A stretch of 61,659 nt of DNA from Gemmatimonadota bacterium (GCA_022823145.1 JAJDXS010000061.1:1-61659), one strand, 5' to 3'; positions 24,884-34,043 are shown, numbered from the stretch's first letter. Program-made: numbers and translations. Notes: a model not told the origin generated them from the sequence alone.

Positions 24884-25894
24884 ATGAGGGCCGTCCTCTA
24901 CGACCGCCACGGCGATGTCGACGAACTCTACCTGGGCGAGGTCCCCACGCCGCTGCCGGCTGCCGGCCAGGCCCTGGTGCGGGTGCGCGCCTGCGCCCTG
25001 AACGGCTTCGACCCCATGATGCTCGCCGGCACCACCGGACTGCGCGTCCCGCTCCCCATGACCCCGTGCGGCGACGCCTCCGGCGAGATCGAGGCGTTCG
25101 GGCCCGGGACGGACACGGGCGGCTGGTCGGTCGCCGACCGCGTCATGCTCGACCCGTACATCCCGGGCCGGGGGATGCTCGGCGAGAAGGCTCGCGGCGC
25201 GGCGTCCGAGTACGTCTCGGTCCCTCTAGAGAACCTGGTGCGGATCCCGGACGGCGTCTCGTTCGAGCATGCAGCCGCCCTCCCGGTGGCGTACGGCACC
25301 GCGCTCCGCATGATCGAGGACCGAGCCCGGGTGCAGCCCGACGAGACGGTGCTGGTCCTCGGCGCGACGGGCGGCGTCGGCTGCTGCAGCGTCCAGCTCT
25401 GCAAGCGCATCGGCGCCACGGTGATCGCGACCGGCAGCTCGGACCGCAAGCTGGAACGGCTGCGCGACATCGGAGCCGACCACGTGCTGCCGTCGCGCTC
25501 CGCCGAACTGGTGCGGATGGTGCGCGCGATCGCGGGTCGCCCGCGCTACCACGCCCCCGACTCGGGCGGGGTGGACGTCGTCGTCAACTACATCGGCGGC
25601 GCCACCTGGGCGGCGAGCCTCAAGGTGCTGCGCTTCCAGGGCCGCATGGTCACCTGCGGCGCCACCGCCGGCTACGACCCGCCGACCGACATCCGATACA
25701 TCTGGAGCTTCGAGCAGACGATCATCGGGTCGGACGGGTGGACCCGGAAAGGGCTGGCCCGGCTGCTGGACATCGTCGCGGACGGCGAACTCGATCCGGC
25801 GATTCACGCCGTCAGGCCCATCGAGGAGATCCGCGAAGCGATGGGCGAACTCATCGCGCGCGACGTATTCGGCAAGTCGCTACTCACGCTGTGA
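24884..25894 (+). CDS. Zinc-type alcohol dehydrogenase / quinone reductase-like (MDR) protein
   Basis: 336-aa medium-chain dehydrogenase/reductase. The N-terminal GroES-like domain has A-L-N-G-F-D, and the NAD(P)-binding Rossmann fold has V-L-V-L-G-A-T-G-G-V-G at about 160-170. There is no clear structural-zinc cysteine cluster, so a zinc-independent quinone- or enoyl-reductase-type enzyme is as likely as an alcohol dehydrogenase. The 3' end overlaps the next gene (GTGA). The context of thioesterase and acyl-CoA synthetase suggests acyl-chain metabolism. Confidence 0.85.
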   Translation: MRAVLYDRHGDVDELYLGEVPTPLPAAGQALVRVRACALNGFDPMMLAGTTGLRVPLPMTPCGDASGEIEAFGPGTDTGGWSVADRVMLDPYIPGRGMLGEKARGAASEYVSVPLENLVRIPDGVSFEHAAALPVAYGTALRMIEDRARVQPDETVLVLGATGGVGCCSVQLCKRIGATVIATGSSDRKLERLRDIGADHVLPSRSAELVRMVRAIAGRPRYHAPDSGGVDVVVNYIGGATWAASLKVLRFQGRMVTCGATAGYDPPTDIRYIWSFEQTIIGSDGWTRKGLARLLDIVADGELDPAIHAVRPIEEIREAMGELIARDVFGKSLLTL

Positions 25895-27273
25895 GCGGCG
25901 CCGGCACCGGGCAGGACCCCGCCGCGCGCGACCAGATCGAGTATCCGATCGCCCAAAAGATCCCGCGCGAGGTCCTGGACGCCGAAGCCGAGCGGCTGGC
26001 CGAACTCTCCGGCGCTCCCATCCATCGCCGTGCCGGCGGATACGCCCGCCTGGCCGGTCCCGGCTTCATGGCCGCGGCCCTCACCCTCGGCGCCGGCACC
26101 CTCACCTCGTCGATGCTGTCGGGAGCCTCCTTCGGCTACCGCACCCTGTGGCTGATCTGGCTCTCCTGCGGTCTCGGCCTCTTCATGATGGCCGCGATGG
26201 CGCGCTTCACCTGCAAGGGCGGCTTCCGCATCATCCAGGTACAGAATCGCCGCCACTCCTGGCTGATCGGCTCCCTCATGACCGCCCTGGTCGGGACAGC
26301 CGCCGTCGCGGTCATCTTCAACTTTGGCCAGGTCGCGCTCGGCACCCACCTGATCGAGTCGCTCGCGCCGTTCGCGGGCTTCTCGTTCCCCGCCGAGTAC
26401 AACTGGATCGTCTACGTGGGCATCACCAGCTGGCTGATCCTCAGCTACGGACGCCGCGGCGGCACCGGCACGCGCCTGGTCGAAGCGGTGATGAAGGCCG
26501 GTATCGCGATCATGATCGTGGCGTTCGGCGCGGTCCTGCTGGTCGTCGGCGTCGACTGGGGCGCCGCCGCGCGCGGCACCTTCGTGCCGTGGCTGCCCGG
26601 GGGCGGGGAGGGGCTCGACCTCTTCATCGCGTCGTCCGCGGCCGCCGTCGGCGTGATGGACTGGGTCTTCTTCAACTACGCCGGGCTGGGGAGGGGCTGG
26701 GGCCGCAACCACGAGTCACTGGCCCGCTTCGACGTCATCGCCGGGCTTTTCCTGCCCTTCGTGCTGGTCAACTTCCTGGTGATCAGCGTCTTTGCGGCCA
26801 CGCTGTTCCCGCAGGGCATCACACCCGAGTCGGCACCCGAACTGGCGGCCGCGCTCATGCCGCTCCTGGGCCCCACCTGGTCGCAGATCCTCTTCTACGT
26901 GGGGTTCCTCGCCGTCCCGATCACGACCACCGTGGGCATGAGCCTGGCCGGCGCCATGGCCATCCACGAGGCCTTCGGCTGGGAGCCCGACACCGCGTCG
27001 TGGCGCTGGAGGATCAGCGCGCTCCTGCCCCAGATCGCGTTCCTGGCCGCCTGGAACGCGCGCCCGGTGTGGCTGGTGATCGCGATCGCGGCATTCCTCT
27101 CGCTCGCCAACAACGTCGTCGGCTGGTCCATGTACCTGCTGCTCAACGACCGCAAGGTGCTGGGCGCCGACCGCTGCAAGTCGTACCTCTGGAACCTGGG
27201 GATCCTCCTCCAGGTCACGCTGCTGAACGGGATCGCAATCACCTACGTCTTCAACCGCCTGGGGTGGTGGTGA
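25891..27273 (+). CDS. Second Nramp-like integral membrane transporter
   Basis: 460 aa from GTG 25891, overlapping the MDR stop by 4 bases. About 11 hydrophobic helices are preceded by a ~45-residue soluble N-terminus (Y-P-I-A-Q-K-I-P-R-E-V). Helix 1 reads L-A-G-P-G-F-M-A-A-A-L-T-L-G-A-G-T, again lacking D-P-G-N, and the helix 6 region V-G-V-M-D-W-V-F-F-N lacks M-P-H-N. It is distantly related to the transporter at 20772. Membership of an operon with CoA enzymes argues for an organic or uncharacterised substrate rather than metal, but this is inference. Confidence 0.78.
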   Translation: MSGAGTGQDPAARDQIEYPIAQKIPREVLDAEAERLAELSGAPIHRRAGGYARLAGPGFMAAALTLGAGTLTSSMLSGASFGYRTLWLIWLSCGLGLFMMAAMARFTCKGGFRIIQVQNRRHSWLIGSLMTALVGTAAVAVIFNFGQVALGTHLIESLAPFAGFSFPAEYNWIVYVGITSWLILSYGRRGGTGTRLVEAVMKAGIAIMIVAFGAVLLVVGVDWGAAARGTFVPWLPGGGEGLDLFIASSAAAVGVMDWVFFNYAGLGRGWGRNHESLARFDVIAGLFLPFVLVNFLVISVFAATLFPQGITPESAPELAAALMPLLGPTWSQILFYVGFLAVPITTTVGMSLAGAMAIHEAFGWEPDTASWRWRISALLPQIAFLAAWNARPVWLVIAIAAFLSLANNVVGWSMYLLLNDRKVLGADRCKSYLWNLGILLQVTLLNGIAITYVFNRLGWW

Positions 27274-27536
27274 TGGGCGGCGGAGGCAACGCGGGCGGAG
27301 GCAGCGGCGCGGGCGGCGCGCTCCAGCGGCTGCTCAAGCGTCGCATCGGGCCATGGTCGGGGCGCGTTTGGGGACTCGTTCTCAACCTGGTCGCGAACGC
27401 GGTCACGCTGTGGGGTGTGTCGCTGCTGCTGCGCACCGGAAGCGGCTGGCACTGGATCGTGATCGGAGGCGTGGCCACGGCCGTCTGCATGGCCGCGCTC
27501 GCCCTGCCCGACCGATCCGGCGACCCGGGGGAATGA
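27273..27536 (+). CDS. Small two-helix membrane protein
   Basis: 87 aa. A glycine-rich N-terminus (M-G-G-G-G-N-A-G-G-G-S) and a basic segment (L-L-K-R-R) precede two transmembrane helices (V-W-G-L-V-L-N-L-V-A-N-A-V and W-I-V-I-G-G-V-A-T-A-V-C). Its ATG shares one base with the transporter stop (TGATG), and its own stop overlaps the synthetase start, so it is translated with both. It may be an accessory subunit of the transporter. No family recognised. Confidence 0.7.
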   Translation: MGGGGNAGGGSGAGGALQRLLKRRIGPWSGRVWGLVLNLVANAVTLWGVSLLLRTGSGWHWIVIGGVATAVCMAALALPDRSGDPGE

Positions 27537-29089
27537 CCAACCTCGGCTACTGGCTGAGCGACGCCCGCGCCGAATACCCCGACCGGGTCGCGCTGATCGA
27601 CCTGTCGCGCACGCCCCCCCGCGAGGTCACCTACCGCGAGCTCGACGAGCGCATGGACCGCGTGGCGAACCTGCTGGCCACCGCCGGCATCGGGGCGGGC
27701 GACCGGGTCGCGCTCGGCATCGGCAACCGCTTCGAGTTCGTCGAGATCATGTTCGGCGCGATGCGCTGCGGCGCCGTCCCCGTGCCCCTCAACTTCAAGC
27801 TCTCGGCCGAATCGCTCACGCACGTCGTGACCGACGCCGGCTGCCGGGCCGCGTTCGTCGAGACCGCGGTGACCGCGCGCTCGGCGCAGGTGGTCGAGCA
27901 GCTGGGGATCGAGTGGAGGTGGGAGGTCGGCGGTGGCGGCGCGGCGGGCGAACCGGCACGCACCGGCTGGTTCGACTATGCAGCCGCCCTTGCGGGAGCG
28001 TCACCCGACTTCGACCCCCCCGTCCTCGGCGCGCATCACCCGGCCTTCCAGCCGTACACGTCCGGGTCGACGGGGAGGCCCAAGGGCGTCGTGCTCGACC
28101 ACGAGGGGCAGATCTGGTGGGTGAGGTGCCTGAAGAAGTACTGGCCGGCGGGGCCGGACGACCGGGCCCTCGCGGCGGTGCCGCTCTACCACAAGAACGC
28201 GATGGCGGGGGCGGTGAAGCCGCTGCTGCAGGCGGGGGGATCGGTCGTGATTCTCCCCGGCTTCGAGCCGGTGGCCTTCCTGCAGGCGCTGAGCGCATAC
28301 CAATGCACGCAGGTCGGTGCGGTCCCGGCGGTCTTCACGATCCTGCTCGACCATATGAACCTCATACGCAGGCTCGACTTTACCGCGCTCAGGAAGGTCG
28401 TGCTCGGGTCGGCGCCGGTGCAGCCGGAGCTGATGGACGCGGTGGAGCGCGCGTTCGGCGTGCAGGTAGGCGAGAGCTACGGGCTGACCGAGGGCGGGCC
28501 CGTCATGCTCGGGCCTCCGGTCGATGGGCGTCCCGTGCCCAGGGGAAGCTGCGGCGCCCCGTGGCCGGAGGGCGAGGTGAAGCTCGTGCGCGACGGCGTC
28601 GAGGATGCGCGGTACGGCGAGCTGTGGGTGCGCAATCCCGGGGTGACGACGGGGTATCACAACCTGCCCGAGGTCAATGCGGCGCGAATCCGGGACGGGT
28701 GGCTGGCGACCGGTGACCTGTTTCGGCGCGACGACGACGGGTTCTTTCACTTTCGCGGGCGCACCGACGACATGTTCAACTCGGGCGGCGAGAACATCTA
28801 CCCGAAGGAGGTCGAGGACCTGCTGCTGTCGCATCCGGAGGTGCTCGACGCGGCGGTGGTGCCTGTGCCGCACGCGGTGAAGGGGGAGGTGCCGGCGGCG
28901 ATGGTGCGGGTGGCGTCGGGGTCGGCGGTGACGGCCGAGGCGCTGAAGATGTTCACGCTGGAGCGGGGGCCGGCGTACGCCCATCCGAGGCATGTCGTGC
29001 TCGTGGGGGAGATGCCGCTGACGGGGGTGGGCAAGGTGGACCGCGCCGAGATCCTGGAGGTGTTGCGGGGGGCGATGCCCGGTCAGTAG
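27533..29089 (+). CDS. AMP-binding acyl-CoA synthetase
   Basis: 518-aa adenylate-forming enzyme that would activate a carboxylic acid with ATP and CoA. The P-loop T-S-G-S-T-G-R-P-K-G begins at about residue 176. The adenine motif Y-G-L-T-E-G, hinge aspartate A-T-G-D-L-F, F-R-G-R-T-D-D-M and the C-terminal catalytic Lys501 in G-V-G-K-V-D-R are all present. Substrate class (fatty, aryl or other acid) is not evident. It is the last gene of the operon starting at 24464 and overlaps the convergent hydrolase by 7 bases. Confidence 0.9.
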   Translation: MTNLGYWLSDARAEYPDRVALIDLSRTPPREVTYRELDERMDRVANLLATAGIGAGDRVALGIGNRFEFVEIMFGAMRCGAVPVPLNFKLSAESLTHVVTDAGCRAAFVETAVTARSAQVVEQLGIEWRWEVGGGGAAGEPARTGWFDYAAALAGASPDFDPPVLGAHHPAFQPYTSGSTGRPKGVVLDHEGQIWWVRCLKKYWPAGPDDRALAAVPLYHKNAMAGAVKPLLQAGGSVVILPGFEPVAFLQALSAYQCTQVGAVPAVFTILLDHMNLIRRLDFTALRKVVLGSAPVQPELMDAVERAFGVQVGESYGLTEGGPVMLGPPVDGRPVPRGSCGAPWPEGEVKLVRDGVEDARYGELWVRNPGVTTGYHNLPEVNAARIRDGWLATGDLFRRDDDGFFHFRGRTDDMFNSGGENIYPKEVEDLLLSHPEVLDAAVVPVPHAVKGEVPAAMVRVASGSAVTAEALKMFTLERGPAYAHPRHVVLVGEMPLTGVGKVDRAEILEVLRGAMPGQ

Positions 29090-30045
29090 ACGTCCAGGTC
29101 GGCCGCCGACACCACGCGGCCGGTGTAGCCGGCTTCGCGGATCTCCCGGAGCAGGTCTTCGTCGGTGGCGCCCCAATACAGCTGATGGTACATGACCAGG
29201 AGTTCCGGGCGTGCCCGCGTGGCGATGTCGGCCAACTCCACCGTCGAGGTGTGCGACGCCGCGTGATACCTCTGCCACACCGACGGGCGCGTGCGGAACG
29301 CCTCGGCCGAGTAGACCTCGTGGACCAGGATGTCGCAGCCGTTGCACGCCTCGACCAGCGTCTCGCTCGGCCGCGCATCGCCGGAGATGACGATGGACCG
29401 GGTCGCCGCGCCGTCCGGGCCGCCCCCCGCGTCGAAGCGGAAGCCGAGCGGGTGCGGCCAGGAGCCGTGCAGCACCGGGATCGCGGTGACGCGCACGTTG
29501 TCGTCCTCGTAGACCAGGCCGCCGGTCGTCTCGGTCACGGGCGACCGGTAGGCGTCCGGGTTGTCGTCGTGCGGCTCCAGGCCGAAGAGGCGGTTGTGGA
29601 TGTCCTGCTGCCAAGCGGCCTGAATGTGCCGGATCATCGGCGCCGTGCCCGGCGGGCCGAAGATGCGGATGGGGTCCGGGCGCTCCAGCACCCACGGGAT
29701 CAGGATGACGTCGGGGAGGCCGACGGTGTGGTCGGAATGCAGGTGGGTAAGGAAGAGGCGGTTCAGGCCCGGGGGCGCGAGCGCGTCGATGCCGTGTTCG
29801 CGAACGGCCGCCGCCGCGCGGCGCACGACTCCCGCGCCCGCGTCGACCAGGTAGGCGCGGCCGCCCGCCACGACCGCCACCGCCGGGCCCGAGCGGTCGG
29901 GGTCGGCGTTGGGAGTTCCCGTGCCGAGGATGACGAGTCGGGCGGCGGGCCCGGGCTCGGCGCCGGCCTCCTGCGCCGGGGCGGGAGCGGCGAACGGCGC
30001 GGCCAGGGCGGCCACAAGAAGGGTCGCGGCGACTTCGGTCTTCAT
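29083..30045 (-). CDS. Exported MBL-fold (RNase Z/arylsulfatase-like) metallohydrolase
   Basis: 320 aa. A signal peptide ends A-P-A-Q-E, so it acts outside the cytoplasm. The metallo-beta-lactamase fold begins L-V-I-L-G-T-G-T-P, and the zinc motif T-H-L-H-S-D-H gives ligands His101, His103, Asp105 and His106. Later histidines occur in L-H-G-S-W and M-Y-H-Q-L-Y. The G-T-G-T-P start places it with RNase Z-like phosphodiesterases and arylsulfatases rather than antibiotic hydrolases. AAGGAG lies 7 bases before the ATG. It is divergent to a class A beta-lactamase-like gene. Confidence 0.87.
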   Translation of the reverse strand: MKTEVAATLLVAALAAPFAAPAPAQEAGAEPGPAARLVILGTGTPNADPDRSGPAVAVVAGGRAYLVDAGAGVVRRAAAAVREHGIDALAPPGLNRLFLTHLHSDHTVGLPDVILIPWVLERPDPIRIFGPPGTAPMIRHIQAAWQQDIHNRLFGLEPHDDNPDAYRSPVTETTGGLVYEDDNVRVTAIPVLHGSWPHPLGFRFDAGGGPDGAATRSIVISGDARPSETLVEACNGCDILVHEVYSAEAFRTRPSVWQRYHAASHTSTVELADIATRARPELLVMYHQLYWGATDEDLLREIREAGYTGRVVSAADLDVY

Positions 30046-30079
30046 TGAACGGCTCCTTCGGTGGTGCGTCAGCGCCCGA

Positions 30080-30097
30080 TTGTGAAACGCTTCACAA
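30080..30097. promoter_or_regulatory. Palindrome TTGTGA-N6-TCACAA, CRP/FNR- or LacI-type site
   Basis: A perfect inverted repeat in the divergent region between the MBL hydrolase and the class A beta-lactamase-like gene. It contains TGTGA-AACGCT-TCACA, the E. coli CRP consensus, and its centre GAAACGCTTC also resembles LacI-family operators. It lies 35 bases upstream of the minus-strand start and 132 bases upstream of the plus-strand start. Confidence 0.55.
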
Positions 30098-30228
30098 GCC
30101 CCAAGCTGCCGCGCGGACGGCTCACACGCAAAGAGCGGGGCCGCGCGACCGCGGCCGCCAGGCGCTTGCCCACCCCGAACGCGCCTCCGACTATGTCCTT
30201 CCACCGAAACCGCAGCAGGAGACGCACC

Positions 30229-31269
30229 ATGCGCCCGGCACTCCCCGCGGCCAAGCGGCCGCTCTCCCTCCTCCTTCCAATAATTCTTGCGTGCGCACTG
30301 CCTCTTGCGGCGTGCACGCCCGCCGGCGACGCGGCCGACGACAGCGGCGGCGCCGAAGCTGCAGGCGCTGCCGACGACCTCGCCGCGCGGGTCGAAGCCC
30401 GGCTCGCCACCCTGGACGCCACGAGCGGGCTGTGGGCGAAGCACATTCCGACGGGACGCGAGATCGCGATTCGGGCGGACCTTCCGATGAACACGCTGAG
30501 CGTGATCAAGGTGCCGATCATGGTGAGGGCGTTTCAGGACCACGCCGAGGGACGTCTGGACCTGGACGCGCGCCATACCGTCGGGGCGGACGACATGCGG
30601 CGGGGCAGCGGGCTCATCCAGACGTTCGCGCCGGGGCTCAACCCAACGCTGCGCGGGCTGGTCACACAGATGATCATCACGTCGGACAACACCGCCACGG
30701 ACATGGTGATCGACCTGGTCGGAATGGAGCGCGTAAACGAGATGCTCCAGGCGAACGGCTACGAGCAGACGCGGCTCAAGCACACCACGCACCGGCTCTT
30801 CCTGGAGACGTGGACCCGCACCGATCCCGCGAACGCGTCGCTCTCGGAGCGTGAGGTCTTCGAGCGGGGCTTCCCGTCGGACGAGGGCTCGGCCGAGCGC
30901 TTTTTCGCGATCGAGGGCGATTCGACGATCTGGCTCGGGCGGACGACCGCGCGGGAGATGGGGCGGCTGCTGGAGCAGATCCTTGAGGGCGAGTTGGCCG
31001 ACCGGGCCGCCAGCGACGAGATGGTGCAGGTCATGGTCGGACAGTTCTACACGACCCGGCTGCCGCGCATGGTGCGCTTCCAGGGCGTCAGCGTCGCGCA
31101 CAAGACCGGGGACTGGCCGCCGTACGCCGGCAACGACGTGGGGATCCTCTTCTACGAGGGCGGCCCCACCATCGTCTCGGTCTTCACCAACCAGAGCCGG
31201 GGCAGCTTCTTCGAACTGGAGGAGACGCTGGGCATGATCACACAGGACATCGTGGAGGCATGGAGATGA
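30229..31269 (+). CDS. Class A beta-lactamase-like serine hydrolase, lipoprotein
   Basis: 346 aa with a lipobox P-L-A-A-C (Cys29) and an Ala/Asp linker. The penicillin-binding fold keeps Ser91-V-I-K94, S152-D-N154 and K292-T-G294. No clear omega-loop glutamate signature was found; the region between SDN and KTG carries an insertion. It may be a periplasmic beta-lactamase or a peptidoglycan-related serine hydrolase. ATG 30229 follows AGGAGACGCACC; upstream in-frame ATGs would add a long basic tail before the signal. The stop overlaps the next gene's ATG. Confidence 0.85.
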   Translation: MRPALPAAKRPLSLLLPIILACALPLAACTPAGDAADDSGGAEAAGAADDLAARVEARLATLDATSGLWAKHIPTGREIAIRADLPMNTLSVIKVPIMVRAFQDHAEGRLDLDARHTVGADDMRRGSGLIQTFAPGLNPTLRGLVTQMIITSDNTATDMVIDLVGMERVNEMLQANGYEQTRLKHTTHRLFLETWTRTDPANASLSEREVFERGFPSDEGSAERFFAIEGDSTIWLGRTTAREMGRLLEQILEGELADRAASDEMVQVMVGQFYTTRLPRMVRFQGVSVAHKTGDWPPYAGNDVGILFYEGGPTIVSVFTNQSRGSFFELEETLGMITQDIVEAWR

Positions 31270-33941
31270 ACGCGCGCGCATTCGCTGCCCTGGCAGGCAC
31301 CCTCCTGGTCGTCGGCTGTGCACCCGACCGCCCCCTGTCGCCGGCCGTGGCCCGCGGGATCGACGCCGTCTTCGCCGACATGGACCGGCCCGGCTCGCCC
31401 GGCGCCTCGGTGTCGGTCATCCGGGACGGCGACATCATCTTCTCGCGCGGCTACGGCTACGCCCAGATCGAGCACGGCGTCCCGGTCACGCCGACCACCG
31501 TCTTCCACGTCGCCTCGGTGTCCAAGCAGTTCACCGCCATGGCCGTCACCCTGCTCGCGGCCGAGGGCGCGCTCTCCCTCGACGACCCCGTCCAGCGGCA
31601 CCTCGACTTCGTCCCCCATTTCGAGCACCCCACCACCGTCCGCCAGCTGATCCACCACACGAGCGGCATCCGTGACCAGTGGCAGCTCCTCGGAATCTCC
31701 GGATGGCGCCTCGACGACGTGATCACCACCGAGCAGATCCGCGGTCTCATGGCCCGGCAGCGCGAGCTCAACTTCGTGCCCGGCTCGGAGTACCTGTACT
31801 CCAACATGGGCTACACGCTGATGGCGCAGACCGTCGAGGCCGTCAGCGGCATGTCGTTCCCCGAGTTCACCGCGGCCCGCATCTTCCGTCCGGCGGGAAT
31901 GAACCGCACGCACTTCCACGACGACCACCGGCACGTGGTACCGGATCGCGCCTATTCCTACGCGCCGGTGGCCCCGGGCGGCGAGGGCGACGACGAGGGT
32001 GCGGGGACGGACGACGCATCGGGCCCCCGCTTCACCAGGTCGGTCCTCAGCTATGCCAACGCCGGCGCCACCAGCCTCTTCACCACCGCCAACGACCTCG
32101 CGCGCTGGCTCGACAACTTCCGCCACGAGACGGTCGGCGGCCCGCGGGTCATGACGATGATGAAGACCCGCGGCATCCTCAACAACGGCGACACGATCCC
32201 CTACGCGCACGGCATCATCTTCGGCGAGCACCGCGGCCTGCAGACGATCGGGCACTCGGGCGGCGACGCGGGCTTCCGCACCCAGGTCAACTGGTACCCC
32301 GAGGCCAACACCGGCGTCGTGGTGCTCACCAACGTCGCCAACGGAAACCCGGGCGGCCGAGCGCGCCAGGTGGCGGAAGTCGTGCTCGCGGACATGTTCC
32401 CGGAGGAGCCGCAGGAGGATGAGGGCGGCCCCCCCACCCAGGCCCCCGATGACGAGCCGCCGGAGACACCCGACCCCGGCACGCTTGCGGGATACGCCGG
32501 CAGCTACTATAGCCCCGAACTCGACGCGCTCTACCACATCGAAGCGGCGTCGGACGGGCTCGTCGCGCGTCACATCCGCCACGGGGAGACCACGCTGCAG
32601 CCCCGCGGCGCCGACGAGTTCGCCACGGGCAGCTGGTGGATGCGCGAGGTGCGCTTCGAGCGCGGCGCCGACGGTACCGTGACCGGAATGCGCGTCGGCG
32701 GCGGCCGCGTGCGCAACCTGCTCTTCGTACGCCTGAGCGTCGCGCTCCCCGGCGACGAGGCCTTCCCCGAGCCCGCCAGGCCCGCTTTGCCCGTGGTGCA
32801 GTCGGCCCCCGCCATCCCCGAGCGGCCGTTCGCGCCGCCCACCGGTCCCCACGCCATCGGCATGACCGAGTACCGCTGGGTCGACGAGAGCCGCCCCGAG
32901 CCCTTCACCCGCGACCCCGGCGACCTGCGTTCGGTCGCGGTGCGGGTCTGGTACCCCACCGACGACGCGGGCGAGGGCGGCGCCATGTACGTGCCCGACA
33001 TGGCCGAGTTCGGCGACGGTCAGGACTTCGTACCCGTCACCCACGTCCGCACGAACGCGATCCAGGACGCGACACCGGCCCCGGGCCCGTTCCCGGTTCT
33101 GGTTTACAATCACGGCGGCGGATGGTCGCGCTTCACCAGCACCTTCACCACCGAGGAGCTGGCCAGTCACGGCTACATCGTGGTCTCGGTCGGCCACAAC
33201 GGCTTCAACAGGACGCAGTTCCTGCCGGACGGATCGTCGGTCGTTCCGGACACTCTGACCTTCCCCGAGCCCGCGGGTGGCGACCTTTACGACGACGCGA
33301 TGGCGGGCTGGAGCTTCCTCGACGAGCACGCCTTCCCCGAGTGGGTGGCCGACGCGGCCTTCGTGATCGACCAACTCGAGGTTCTGGACGCGGGCGACGG
33401 CCCCTTCGCGGGAACGCTGGACCTCGACCGCATCGGGATGTACGGGTGGTCCTTCGGCGGCGCGACCTCGATCGAGATGAGTTCCGTCGACGAGCGGGTC
33501 AAGGCCGCGATCGACCACGACGGGCAGCTGTTCGGCGTCGCCCCCACGCAGGGGACCACGCGGCCCTTCATGCTGATGCACGGGGGCGTCCTGCCCGAGA
33601 CCCCGCCCTTCGAGGACCCCGACTCGATCGCGGCCTACAACGACGCCATCGAGCGGCTGATGGCGGAAGTGCGCGACACCGACGCCCGCCTCAAGGCGGC
33701 CTCGACCGGCGACTGGTACGACATCACGATTGCCGGGACGAATCACGGCAACTTCTCGGACCTGGTGATGTTCCTCCCGGGCTCGTCGCCGGACATCGAG
33801 CCGGCGCATGGCTACGAGATCATCAACGCGCTGACGGTGGCCTTCTTCGACCGCTACCTGAAGGGGGCCGAGGCGCCGCTCCTGGACGATCCGGGCGCCG
33901 TGTTCGAGGAGGTCGAGGCCGAGTCGAGGGTGGGGTCGTGA
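31266..33941 (+). CDS. Fusion: class C beta-lactamase-like serine hydrolase + PAF-acetylhydrolase-like alpha/beta hydrolase, lipoprotein
   Basis: 891 aa. Lipobox V-V-G-C (Cys18). Residues ~25-380 form a class C/esterase-type penicillin-binding fold with Ser84-V-S-K87, Y178-S-N180 and H-S-G-G. An acidic Pro-rich linker and a small beta domain (~400-500) follow. Residues ~540-880 form an alpha/beta hydrolase resembling platelet-activating-factor acetylhydrolase, with Y-N-H-G-G-G, nucleophile Ser729 in G-W-S-F-G-G and His827 in N-H-G-N-F. Two complete serine-hydrolase active sites on one chain is unusual. ATG 31266 overlaps the preceding stop; an ATG at 31260 is also in frame. Confidence 0.85.
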   Translation: MNARAFAALAGTLLVVGCAPDRPLSPAVARGIDAVFADMDRPGSPGASVSVIRDGDIIFSRGYGYAQIEHGVPVTPTTVFHVASVSKQFTAMAVTLLAAEGALSLDDPVQRHLDFVPHFEHPTTVRQLIHHTSGIRDQWQLLGISGWRLDDVITTEQIRGLMARQRELNFVPGSEYLYSNMGYTLMAQTVEAVSGMSFPEFTAARIFRPAGMNRTHFHDDHRHVVPDRAYSYAPVAPGGEGDDEGAGTDDASGPRFTRSVLSYANAGATSLFTTANDLARWLDNFRHETVGGPRVMTMMKTRGILNNGDTIPYAHGIIFGEHRGLQTIGHSGGDAGFRTQVNWYPEANTGVVVLTNVANGNPGGRARQVAEVVLADMFPEEPQEDEGGPPTQAPDDEPPETPDPGTLAGYAGSYYSPELDALYHIEAASDGLVARHIRHGETTLQPRGADEFATGSWWMREVRFERGADGTVTGMRVGGGRVRNLLFVRLSVALPGDEAFPEPARPALPVVQSAPAIPERPFAPPTGPHAIGMTEYRWVDESRPEPFTRDPGDLRSVAVRVWYPTDDAGEGGAMYVPDMAEFGDGQDFVPVTHVRTNAIQDATPAPGPFPVLVYNHGGGWSRFTSTFTTEELASHGYIVVSVGHNGFNRTQFLPDGSSVVPDTLTFPEPAGGDLYDDAMAGWSFLDEHAFPEWVADAAFVIDQLEVLDAGDGPFAGTLDLDRIGMYGWSFGGATSIEMSSVDERVKAAIDHDGQLFGVAPTQGTTRPFMLMHGGVLPETPPFEDPDSIAAYNDAIERLMAEVRDTDARLKAASTGDWYDITIAGTNHGNFSDLVMFLPGSSPDIEPAHGYEIINALTVAFFDRYLKGAEAPLLDDPGAVFEEVEAESRVGS

Positions 33942-34043
33942 GGGGCGGGCGGATCCACCCGGCGGCGAAGAGGTATATTCGAACCCGGCGGCGCAATCGG
34001 CGCCGATGAACCGGCCCCCCCACCCGCAACAGCCCTCTCGACC

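Noticed and set aside
29083..30045. Metallo-beta-lactamase (antibiotic-degrading) for the MBL-fold gene
   Set aside because: The G-T-G-T-P start and overall layout match RNase Z/arylsulfatase-like phosphodiesterases rather than class B beta-lactamases.
30229..31269. An acquired antibiotic-resistance cassette
   Set aside because: The class A-like protein is a lipoprotein in an ordinary chromosomal context with no integron, insertion sequence or composition change around it, and the omega-loop glutamate is unclear.
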